Below are positions 10,213 through 22,800 of a stretch of DNA of 64,000 nt, one piece after another. The DNA lies in contig OY756144.1 in the NCBI GenBank assembly GCA_963576785.1, forward strand, positions 1,984,001 to 2,048,000, written 5' to 3'. Below the pieces are notes generated by a model. It was not told the DNA's origin. It saw only the letters and a program-made list of their open reading frames with translations, and made no database searches. This DNA is from Chlorophyllum brunneum. Taxonomy: Eukaryota > Basidiomycota > Agaricomycetes > Agaricales > Agaricaceae. Position 1 is the first letter of the stretch; each line of letters starts with the position of its first letter. The translations under genes were made by a program, and so were the position numbers.

Positions 10213-10846
10213 ATGCGTGTTCCTGGGGTGTCGTTCGCAGGCACGAATTATTCACCTTGTGTCCTCTCGCTGTCGATCTGTATGGGTATGTATATTATTA
10301 TCCTCTGTTAGCTATTTGCTCTGTTCTGTTTGCTTTGTGTTTTAGTTCTGACTCCTGCTTGGCTTTGCTCTGTTTTTGGGTTTGAGTAATGTTTTTTTGG
10401 CTCTCGGATGGTCATGTTTGTATACCTATAAAGTACATTCAAATGTACATGTATACCCGTTTTCGGAATGATGTTTGATTTCGTTGGTGGATTGATGTGC
10501 AAAAGGTGCTACAGATAAGATAAGATTAGATACACATTTACATCACAGTGTCACAGTCACAGAAATTTGCGATCGCCAACTTTTCTGCCTCTGCTGTCTA
10601 GGGCATTGCTGCCACTTCAGCACTCCGCACGCATTCTCCTGGACACGTTATTCTAGGAACACATACTGCGTAGACAAGAAGTGAAAATAATAGTATGTGC
10701 ATTCTTCGGCCACTTTTTTGACGTTGATGATGGTTGTCATCTAGATTGCAGGCCTTCCTGGGCGTATATATCTTATCCCTCTTCTCGATTATTGCACGGC
10801 TTATAGAAGCTACTTCGAAAATTCGGTTGTCTAGTCCGAAATCAAA
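10213..10846. other. Intergenic region before midasin
   Basis: I see no gene. The stretch is T-rich and must hold the F-box gene 3'UTR and the MDN1 promoter, with a TATATAT element at 10765-10771, about 76 bases before the start codon. Confidence 0.4.
10765..10771 (+). promoter_or_regulatory. Possible TATA box of MDN1
   Basis: TATATAT lies about 76 bases upstream of the midasin ATG. Confidence 0.35.
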
Positions 10847-13800
10847 ATGACTTCGGTCACCACTACTGCCACCACCACCGCCGCCATTCCTCATGTTGCT
10901 ACCGCATCCACCACCACCACTACAACAGTAGCTGAGCCTGATCCATTCTCACCCGAATCCATGGCGGCCACTGCCACCCTCTTCACGTCTCCGAACACTA
11001 CCGCAACATTTGACGCGAGTGTACTGCGTGATCCGCTCAAAATCAATTTGAAGAATCAAGTCAAGGCGTTGATCAATGTTACGCACCCAGAAGTCGAAGC
11101 GCGTTTACCCACAGTTTTTGGAATCTTGAAAACGTTTACATGTGACGGAGGTGTGGGTAAGACAAAATTGTTGGATGCTGTATCAAGATGCTTGAGTGTG
11201 CCCGAGTTAGTCGAGAGTGTTGTGAGGTTTTTTAGGCCTTTATTGGTTGATTTGTTTGCACGGTGGTTGGAGAGTGAGGAAGAGGTTAGAGAGGAGAGGT
11301 TGATTGCTTTGGTTTATGTTGTTGAGGTATACGAGGAAATCTTTCCGTGAGTCATTTCCTATCTCTGAATATGGATGAATATGGATGAGGTGCTAATTAA
11401 GTTTGTATAGGATTTTACACGAATTTTTAACCAAGTTCTATCCCCGCGGTCCACTTGACTTCGTTGTCACGGACTCGAGCTTATTTTCCACTGAAGTTGA
11501 ACGGTTACATCGTCTCCTCCTGACATACTTTCGCATTCAACAAACAAACCGTGAACTTCCATCCCAGCTCTTCTGGTCTCTATCACCTCTCAGCAGACTT
11601 ATCTGGTCTCCTGACCACACTCAAAATGATAATGGGGTTAAACTACTCGCTATTCGGTGTTACGCGTATCAGAGTGGGATGGGAGAAGCCGAGAGGGAGA
11701 AGCTAGAGAGGAAAGTGTTGGGAATGAGAGATGATGAAATGTGTAGCGTTGATTGTTGGGTTTCTGCTAGTGGGTATGGGAAGAAGGTCGAGGAAAGGAG
11801 AGAAAAGCTTTTGGATGGGTGGGTGTTACCTATGTTGGAGGTGCAGAGGGTGAGGGAAATGAGAGAGAGTATTTGTGACATAGATTTGGAGGAGTTTTAT
11901 GGACCCGAGGAGGGAGAGGAAAGTCTCTGGGTTGAAGAATTCGAATTGAGGTATGCATTTATCCTTCGTTGATCATCTCATGAGTTGAATTGTTTGTGTA
12001 GCCCCCGCGTGGCGTATATACATGGCGTCTTACTCTTACGGCAATCCATGACACCTACACCTCCCTCTGCACTCATAACCACGCCTACATCTATTACGTC
12101 TCTTCGGGCCCTTGCTCTTCATATATCCATGCGTGTGCCCACCCTCCTTACATCCTCGCCGTCTGCTGGAAAAGCGTTGCTCTTGAATCACCTCGCTGGG
12201 GCTCTTTACCCCGAAACGAAGAACCAAATCATTACAATTCACCTCGCCGACACGTCCCTCGATCCCCGCTCTCTTCTCGGTTCATACCTTTCCTCTCCAA
12301 CCCAACCAGGAAATTTTGAGTGGAAAGAGGGCGTTCTCGTACGTGCGATGCGAGAAGGTCGTTGGGTTGTCTTTGAAGATATTGATCGAGGGAGTAATGA
12401 GGTTCTTGGAGTGATCAAACCCCTAGTTGAGTCGCTGCGGTCGGGCAACTGGGTGGGCGCACGAGCAAAGTTGGATGTTCCATCTCGTGGAACTGTTATT
12501 GCACATCAAAACTTCTTGGTGTTTGCTACGCGTTCTCTACATCCTTCGAGAAATGGCAAGTTCACCCAACCAACGTTCTTTGGTGCGCACAAATTTTGTG
12601 AGACGATCATCAAAGCCCCGGAGGGTAAAGACTTAAAGATGATCACGGAGAGTCGGTTTGGGAAGTTGGAAGGAAAGGCTACCGAAGGGTTGATTGACCT
12701 TTGGGAAGGTGTGAAGGCTTTAGGCATGGCTGCGGGCGTGAGGGAGGTTGGGTTGAGGGAGTTGGGGAAGTTGTGTGCGAGAGTAGAGAGGTTGTTACCA
12801 GCTTCGTATCAGCCAATGGATCTCGATGTCCCGAAGGGAGGTACCGTGCCGCTTTGGAACGTGTTCGCCAACCCGACCTTGCGAGAGGAGATGTACTTGG
12901 AGGCGAGAGATGTGTTCTTTGGTGCGGGTGCCACGACTACGTCCGCAAGGAGTCATTTGGATGCAGCTGCTGCGATCGTTGGTGCGAAGCTTGGATTGGA
13001 CGAGGGGAGGCAGGAGTGGTTGCTGAACGGAAGAACGCCCGTCTTGGATACCGAGAAGGATGCGAATGGGAACGTCATCAGCGTTTCCGTCGCGAGAACA
13101 AGATTGGTTGCGAAGCAGAGGAAAAACCTCACTGATCTTCCGCCTTCAAGACCGTTCGCCATGCATCGTCCCGCTGTGTGTCTATTTTCGCGTATCATGA
13201 CGAGCGTCGCGCTCTCCGAACCTGTCTTGCTTACTGGTGAGACGGGTACGGGAAAGACGAGTGTTATCACACATCTCGCGTCGCTGCTTGGACGATCGCT
13301 CATCTCTCTTAACCTCTCTCATCAGACTGAGTCTTCTGATTTGATTGGTGGGCTGAAGCCGATCGACACCAGGGTGCCTGCCTCTGTATTGCAGGAGAGG
13401 TTTTTGGAGCTGTTCGGCTCGACTTTTAGTAGAAAGAAGAACGAAAAATTTGAGACGGAGGTCAGAAAGGCTATGAATGAAGGAAGGTGGAAGAGGGCTG
13501 TGGGTCTATGGAAAGAGAGTGGAAGACTGGCTAAGGAACGCCTGACTGTGAAAAAGGCCGGGCAGACAAGGTGAGTTTGGTTTATTTTTCATTTCGTTTC
13601 CCTCCTCAAATTCAGCTCACGATTCCTGCTATAGTGAACCAGGTCATGATCGCGGTGAACCCGAAGCACCCCGTAAGCGGCGGAAGGTTGATATCATAGG
13701 ATCTAGCGCCGTTTGGGATGCTTTCCTGAGGGACGTAGGCGAGTTCGAAGTCCAGCATGTACAAGGTAAAGGCAAATTTGCCTTTGGATTTGTGGAAGGG

Positions 13801-16800
13801 CCCTTGGTCAAGGCATTGCGCACGGGCGACTGGTGAGTTGAGTATATGCTGATCAGTGCACACGTAATTTGACTTGTGATTGAAGGATCTTACTGGACGA
13901 AATTAACCTTGCGAGCTCTGAAACTCTTGAATGCATCTCGGGATTGCTTCATAGTCCTACGGCTTCAATCACCCTCACCGAACAAGGTTCCCTCGAGCCA
14001 GTACCCCGTCACCCAGATTTCCGAGTGTTTGCCTGTATGAACCCGGCAACTGACGTAGGCAAGAAAGATCTCCTTCCGAACATCCGATCCAGGTTTACCG
14101 AGATCGACGTCCCACCACCTGATGCTGATAGGGATACGCTTCTGAGCATAATCAACCAATATATCGGAGGATGTGCAGCGGGAGACAAGGGGATCATCAT
14201 GAACGTGGCGGAGTTCTACATCGCCGTCAAGGATTTGGCAGCTAAGCGCCAGCTCGCCGATGGTGCCAATCATAGACCTCATTTCAGCATGCGGACGTTG
14301 GCTCGTGCATTGACTTTTGCCGCCGATACGGCAAGCATGTATAACCTCCGTCGATCGGTCTGGGAAGGGTGTCTGATGGCTTTCACGATGGTTTTGGACC
14401 CACCCAGTGCAGAGACCATGATGGGACTGATGCACAAACACTTGTTGGTTGGAGTGCGGAATCCAAAGTCAATGTTACATATGGAGCCGCGACTCCCCCC
14501 GGACCATTCTGCGGAAGAACTTATCAAATTTGGACCATTCTATCTAGAGAGAGGACCATATCCTGGGGATTTGATGGAGGAGTATATCATGACGCCTTCA
14601 GTGGAAACCAAGCTCGTTGATCTTGCGCGCATCATCACTACTAGAAGGTTCCCTGTTCTCATTGAGGGTCCTACTTCGAGTGGAAAGACGAGTTCCATCG
14701 AGTACTTGGCACGACGTACGGGACATCGATTTGTCCGTATCAACAATCATGAGCATACAGACATTCAAGAATATCTTGGCTCCTATGTGTCAGATCCGCT
14801 AACTGGCAAGCTGGTTTTCAAGGATGGTCTCCTTGTGCACGCCTTGCGGAATGGAGATTGGATTGTCCTGGATGAATTAAACCTGGCTCCAACAGATGTC
14901 TTGGAAGCACTGAATCGACTTCTAGACGACAATCGTGAACTTGTCATCCCAGAGACTCAAGAGGTCGTACGACCTCATCCTCACTTTATGTTGTTTGCGA
15001 CGCAAAATCCTCCTGGTTTATATGCTGGTCGCAAAGTCCTTTCTCGTGCATTCCGCAACCGCTTCCTTGAAGTCCACTTCCAGGATGTCCCCCAGGCTGA
15101 ACTAGAGTCGATTTTGTGTCAACGCTGTAGGATTGCTCCTTCCTATGGCAAACGCATTGTAGCCGTTTTTCGGGAATTGCAGAAACGGAGGCAAGCTGGC
15201 CGTGTTTTTGAGAGCAAACAAGGTTTTGCCACTCTCCGAGATTTGTTCCGTTGGGCCAATCGAGATGCTATCGGTTATCAGGAGCTGGCTAACAATGGAT
15301 ATATGCTGTTGGCAGAACGTACGCGCCGGGAGGACGACAAGGCCGTGGTGAAGGAGGTGATCCAGACAATTATGGGTGTGCAGATTAATGAGGGCGCTCT
15401 GTACAACCTGCACCAGCTAGAGGTAGACATGGCGGAATTTTTGGGTGCACCGTTACCATCATCATCAAACATCGTCTGGACCAAAGCCATGCAACGCTTG
15501 TATATCCTGGTTTGCCGTGCCTTAAAGTTCAACGAACCTGTTTTGTTGGTCGGAGAAACCGGCTCTGGGAAGACCTCCGTCTGCCAAGTCTTTGCAGATG
15601 TCACTGGACAGCAGCTCCATGGACTAAATTGCCATCAGAACACGGAGACAGCGGACATTATCGGCGCACTACGTCCTGTGCGGAATAGAACTGTTTTGGA
15701 AGCTGAAGTATTCCAAGAAGCATCTTCAGCGTTGGAAGCTATTGGGGTACAGCCCATCGATCCGTCCTTTGAGAGTCTTGCTGCTTCATTAAGCAAAGCT
15801 TTGAAGCTCTCTTCCGCCACAGAAGATCACAGCCGACTATCCAATGCCCACGATCGGTTATTGAGACTCCAGTCCATTTTCGAATGGCACGACGGTCCTC
15901 TCGTAGAAGCCATGCGAAACGGTGACGTCTTTCTTCTCGATGAGATCTCACTAGCGGATGACTCAGTGCTAGAACGGTTGAACAGTGTTCTTGAGCCTGG
16001 TCGCACTATCGTCCTCGCAGAGAAGAGCGGAAGTGATCTTGTGCATCCCATGGTCGAAGCCGCTAGCACTTTCAAGCTTGTTGCGACAATGAACCCGGGC
16101 GGCGATTATGGAAAGAAGGAGCTCTCACCGGCACTACGCAATCGCTTCACAGAGATTTGGGTCCCACGTGTGGATGAACGTGCCGACCTGGAGTTGATTG
16201 TGGGCAATCTCTGGAAACATGCTGGTCTCAGGATGTACACCCGGCAGGTTCTCGATTATATCGAATGGTTATGTGCACGGATCGGGGACAAGTCCATAAC
16301 GAGTTTGCGCGATATCATAGTGAGTCATCCTGAAAAAAGCCCCCCAACGCGTTGCTGATACGTCCCTCCATAGGCCTGGGTAATGTTTTCTAATGCCGTT
16401 TACAATGCCGAGATCGTAGATTCTATCCCGCCTTCGGAGATTTTTGTGCGTTCTATGCGTTTAGGTCCGGTCAATGTCTCATGATTTTTCGTAGCACCAC
16501 GCAGCACAAATGACGTACCTCGATGGACTAGGTTCCCTTCCCCAGTTGTCTGCATACTCTCGTGATGCCCTCGCTCGACTCAAGGAGGAAGCCATTAGGA
16601 AACTCCACGAGATGATACCTTCAATCGAATCCGATTTCCATGGGCCTGTTTTCGACCCCTCTCAATTCGTTCAGCTTGGTCCGTTCGCGATCAAAAAGGG
16701 ACCATCTGAACCACAGCACCAGGTTTTCAATCTTACTGCTCCTACGACACGCAACAATGCGATGCGCATTTTGCGCGCCTGCCAATTACCAAAACCAATC

Positions 16801-19800
16801 CTCCTCGAAGGAAGCCCTGGCGTTGGAAAAACAAGCCTTGTCATGGCTCTTGCGAACCTCTCGGGGCACCGTCTCTGCCGCATCAACCTATCTGACCAAA
16901 CCGACCTTGTCGATCTTTTTGGTTCTGACCTCCCCGTTGAAGGTGGTTCGCCAGGCGAATTTGCTTGGCGGGAAGCAGAATTCCTCAAGGCACTGCAAGA
17001 AGGGCATTGGGTACTTCTAGATGAGATGAATTTGGCACCTCAAGCCGTGCTTGAGGGTCTCAACGCCGTCCTAGATCATAGAGGCACCGTCTATATTCCG
17101 GAGTTGGGCAGGTCATTCGCCTGTCATCCATCATTCCGGATTTTTGCGGCCCAAAATCCACTCAACCAAGGAGGCGGTCGCAAAGGATTACCCAAGTCCT
17201 TTGTCAATCGGTTCACCAAAGTCTACATTGAAGAACTCACTCCCGCCGACCTAAACCTGGTTTGCCAACACATGTTCCCTCAGATGGATGAGGACATACT
17301 TCGCGCCATGATTTCTTTCAACAACCGTCTCAACGATGAAGTCACCATTCAGAAGGCGTTTGGTCGACAGGGTACTCCTTGGGAGTTTAACCTTCGTGAT
17401 GTCAGTCGATGGGGTTACCTTCTGGCTTCCTACCATGATCAAAGACCCGCCACCTTCCTTAAGAGTGCTTACCTTCAACGATTTCGCACCAACGAAGACC
17501 GTCGTCGCGCACGAGGAATTTTTGATGCAATCTTCGCCACTTCTTCGCCACCCGTTCAGCAAGTTCCTTCCGCATTCTTCTCCCCCTCCCATCTCCAAAT
17601 CGGACATTTCTCAACCGCTCGTACCAACTTCTCAGCGCCCTCGCGCCCCTCGCTCCTCCTCAAGGTACAACTAGCGGCCCTGGAGGCACTAGGAGATTGC
17701 ACTTCACAAAGCTGGCTAGCTATTGTGACTGGTCCCCGCAACAGCGGTAAGTCTCACCTAGTCCGTGCCCTAGCTAACTCTACAGGCAATCCACTTCGCG
17801 AAGTATCCATCAACAGTGCCTCAGATACCATGGATATAATTGGCAGTTTCGAGCAGACTGACCCCCCATCACAAGCTATTGGCCTCATCCACGATGTCTT
17901 GGATTTCGCCGACCAATCCTATAGAAATACAGAACAGGCTCAGGATTTATATAGCCTCCTTACATTGCGAGACTCACTGAGTGTTGCGATTTCTCGTCCG
18001 CTTACTCAGGACACGATTGCTCCCCTATTGGAACAAGCTTCCGACCTACTATCTCGCCTTACCGTTCATTCTGCTTGCACTCCCGGGGACACCCTGAAAC
18101 GAATCGAGATACTTTTGCGTTCTTCATCGGCAGGCCGGTTCGAATGGGTAGATGGGCCTTTGGTTCAAGCCATGCGTCGGGGTGAATGGCTACTTCTTGA
18201 TGGTGCTAACCTCTGCAACCCTTCTGTATTGGATCGTCTAAACTCCCTCTGCGAGCCTGATGGTCGACTGATTCTGAACGAACGCGGCCTCGTACAAAAC
18301 GCAGTGGAAGTTATCAAACCACATTCCAACTTCCGACTGTTCATGACCGTCGACCCTCAGCACGGGGAGTTGTCGAGGGCGATGCGAAACAGAGGTATTG
18401 AAATCTTCGTTCCTCCGGGTCTTCTCCCCGACGATCACTTGATCGTCTTGGATCACTTGCGCCTACCCCGTCTTCGAACCACCTCAGAACACATAAACCT
18501 CCTGTTTCTGAACTACGAGTCCCTGAGGAGAGGCCTGATGCGATCTCGATCTCGACAAGAGAAGGTCATTACTTCCTCGGGACGACTCCTCGACCAATTC
18601 ACCCCGCTGTCAAACGTGATGAACCGGGTCCCGTTGTACCTATTCCCCTCAAATGATATAGATCTTGACGCATCAACTTTCTTCCTATCTCGTACTTTCC
18701 ACCATGCGTATTTCCCGTACATTCGTCGAGTTTTGGACACATGTGACGGTACGAGTGGAGAATTGAAACAATATCTTCATGCTTTCGTGAATTTGTTGTC
18801 GGGTCCCCCATCATTGTCAATCGTCAATCGCATCAAAGCCACTTTGGTGCAAGTGAGGAAATATTCGCCTGAGATCCTGTCAGCACAGGTTACGTGTTTC
18901 GCATTTAAATAAACATGTACGTGTCTTACTGTTTCCGAATAGGCCATGGACGACATCGTCGATGAGTTGTCAAAGAGTCCGGATAAATCTAATGCGAACG
19001 CAGCTCTACAAACACTAGAATTCATTGCAGCTACCTTCCGTCAGCGCAGAGACACAGACGGAGAAAGTGCTCAGCTTCTGCCAATAACCCAGATAGCCGA
19101 GAAAACACGACAGGGTGTTCAAAATTTCTCAACCCAGCTATCTCGCCTCAACGAACACCTTTTTACCTTGCTATCATCTAGCGTTGATGTTGTCGACTTG
19201 ATAGTAAGTTTCTGACCAAGGGAGCAATCAAACCACACCTGAACACCTGACGTTTTTCTCTAGAACGCGCTACCTTCGGTGCTCGCCATTAACAAATGCG
19301 AGCGTTATCTCCATGCTTTTTCAGCCCAGGACCCCCTTGATCACTCTGCCATTCAGGTAGTAGCTCGCATGATCAAGGATGTACTGGACAGTGCACCAGC
19401 GCAACTCCAATCCCTTTCCTCTCATGTACAGCACTTAGAAGAAGTCACCTCCCTGTCATCCGGTACTGGCCTTTTCGAAATGTGGTCGCGATGGGGTTGT
19501 AGTGACACGCTCGCGACCAGCCACTTATGGAGCGCCCGGCTGGGTGATATGACTAGGTTCTTGGACGATCCCACCTGCCATCCAGGTAGGCTGACACAGT
19601 CATACACACTATGCACGTCACTAACATACGTCAATTAGATCTTCGTCGACAAGCTCTTCGACTCGCATCAGTAATACCGCTCACTGCAAAATCCTCTGAG
19701 TATGAAATACAAATCGCCGATATCATTTCCACCTTGAACCAGGTGTGTAATAACCCCGCGGAGCTCACGCACTCGTTTGATCCAGCATCGATAGCGACCG

Positions 19801-22800
19801 ATTCAAGGCTTAGGGAGCGACAAGGCAGTAGACATGACACCCAGAGTTCTCGCCCTTAGTATCCTCTCAAAACCTCCGGACCATGACAGTGTCAGCGTTT
19901 CCCTTTGTTTCATGAGCGAAAGCTAAATACTGTGTAGTTGGAAAATTTTCTTGACATCGTGTGTCGCTTTCCTCAGGAACCCATCGCTCGCTACACCGTG
20001 ATCCAGCAGTTATCATGGACTTTAGAAGCGGGATCAGGTGAAGAATTTTCTTATTATTAATAGATTACTCAGTTCATTGTCAATTCCAGATATATGTGCA
20101 AAATACATGCAGTCTCTGTCGGCGTGGCTGGAATCTTTGTTCGACCCACCACAACTCGTACAGTTCCTTCTCGTTCGAGTATTTTCCTATCTCACACAAC
20201 TCTAGGCCGAGTCGGGCATCAATTACTTGTTGGAACCCTCCCAATTGAATCGTGCGATTACGCTCTGGTACCTACCACTTATCTAGAGAAAGGATTCTGG
20301 TTGATCTTGGAATAGTGACTTAGATCAGTTCACCCTTCGATCAATCAATGCCTATGAGCGGGACATTGATTTGTACCTGGATACCACATTCGCAGACAGC
20401 TATGTGCCAAGGCAAGACCTCTTAGAATTACTGTTTTCTACAGTCGTCTCGATGGTACGTACGACGCAGCTAAGCATGGCTCCTCAGTCTTGCTCATAAA
20501 GCACTCAGATGATCAAATCCCTCAACCCCCACAGCGAACAGATGCTCTCGGCGCAACCTTTCCGTGACCTCACAGCCTCACTTGACGCTCTTACTCCATC
20601 ACTGGGCTCGGACCTTTCGTCACAGACCCTTCGGATGCATCTTGAACCTTTGAGATCACTGCCACACTGCACAATGAAACAAAAGCTTTACCGCCTTGGC
20701 TATGCTTGGGTTACAGTTGGCATCGCCCTCCTAGAACTCCTCGTTCCAGACGTGCCCATCGACCCGGTCGTCATCCAGAATACTACCGCAATGTTGCGAA
20801 GGAGAGAATATGACCACATATCAGTTGAATTGCACCTCCACCAGCTACTCGAGGGGATCACGACCGGGAACAACGACAGTTTTATTTTGTGTGCGCTTCG
20901 TCACCGATTATGCAGCGCCGTGGAAACCATGACAAACACAATTTCGGTGACCGGGCGAGAGAATGTCACTCATCTACACTCTTATTGGGCTGAAGTATGG
21001 CAATTCAAAAATCAAGTCGTATCCCCGGCTAAAATCTCTGGCCTTTTGGGGTCCTTCACTGCTGCGAGTGGGGATGCAGTGCTGCGAGAACAAGTCATGC
21101 AAGAGTCCATCACCGGGTTCCATCAACGAATTGTCAACGCATATCCCGAATTTAGTGATCTCAACGTACTTCTTAACCTGGCGATGTCACAGTTGAGGCT
21201 TGGACTACGAATCGCCTCAAAAGTGACTGTAATCAACTCGGAAGTGGTAGCCACTACAACAGCCCTCACATGCTATCCTTCCGTTTGTAATCACCAGGAT
21301 GCTCCTCGCAAGCACAAGTATCACACTATCAGCGCCTTCAATTCCATCTACCTATACCTTGTGAGACTAGAACTCGAGGTGTCAACAGGGACCAGAATTG
21401 GGTTCTTGCTGCCACATTTGGAACGACTGTATGATCAGGCGCTCGGACTATGGCTTATCGACAAGGCAAGAGAAGCAGAGAGCGAAGCAGCCTCCCAAAG
21501 CCTTTATCGTGGATCAGTCATGCAACATGACGCAAAGACAGACGTAGAACTCGAAGAGCAGGAATTCCTTGCTCTATTTCCATCCTTTGAGGATTCCTTG
21601 GCTGAAGACACTACGTGGAAGTACCAGGCCAATCCCCCCAAAAACCTCTCTGATGAGCACATGGCGCAGATCACCACCCTCCATCTTAACCTATTCTCGC
21701 CATCAACTGGAAAGGAACAAGGCCTTAGACGTGTGAACCAAACGAGGAAACAGCTGCTCTTAGAATCCCTGCCATCTCATGTTCACGAGCTGCCCGATTC
21801 ATTGGATGCTGTTGCACTGGTATATCGTCTTCGTTTCGCAAACGATGCCCGAATAGACATTCAGACACCGACGGACCAACGAACTTCATATAACTTTTAC
21901 AAAGATCCCAATCCACTGGAAGGGAAGAGCGCTTCATGCGTCGTCATTGCTCTCAGAGCCGAATTGAAGAGACTACTCGACGAGTGGCCGGATCAAATGG
22001 TTCTTCAGCACTTAAAGGACCATTGTGACGTCATATTGGGATTTACTCTGAAGAGTCCGGTTGCAAAGGTGTTGTCCGCTCTGGAACTGTTGTTACTACA
22101 AACGGACGATTGGGAGATGTACGCGAACCGAGATAATTCTCTTTCCTCTCATCGCCAGTCCTTGACGGAGCTGATTGTGCGGTGGAGGAGATTGGAATTG
22201 AGCTGCTGGAATGGTTTACTCGAATCGGAGGCACGGACCTTCGCCGAGAGTGCTTCAGAGTGGTGGTTCAGGTTGCAGAACGCCGCTATTCGAGGGCTCT
22301 CTGACGCTATGAGTTCCGGCGAGGAAGATATTTACCTGAGCAAACTCATACCTCTTATCGACGAATTCATCTCGTCAAGTCCCCTCGGTCAATTCAAATT
22401 CCGTATTCGGCTTCTCCAAAGCTTCGAGCGATACATATCCGAACTATCTACTACGAAAAAAGGTGTTGAAGGACACTGCCTTTGCCGGATCGTTTACATC
22501 ATTCATTCCACTCTGCAATACTACAAGATGTTCCAATCCACTTTTCAGTCCCATCTCGCGGAACAACGCACAATGTTAGATAAAGAAATCAAAAATTTCA
22601 TCAAATTGGCGAGTTGGAAGGACATCAATGTACAAGCGTTGAAACAGAGTGCACAGAGGACACACCGTCAGCTTTACAAGATTATTCGGAAATTCCGAGA
22701 GGTTTTAAGAGAACCAATAACGCATAGGCTGAAAACTGGGACATCTACAACATCAGAAACACAGCCCCTACCTCGAATCAACAGGCAGCTGATGGACGTC

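Noticed and set aside
19743..19859. Apparent frameshift in midasin: one frame ends SRLRERQGSRHDTQ and stops at 19859, while MTPRVLALSILSKPP continues in another.
   Set aside because: A 52 nt GT-AG intron (19743-19794) joins STLNQ to RPIQGLGSDKAVDMTPRV in frame, and every downstream exon then fits. No frameshift is needed.
20158..20315. Two in-frame stop codons in the midasin linker suggesting a pseudogene.
   Set aside because: Both lie inside 48 nt introns with GT and AG ends whose removal keeps the frame.
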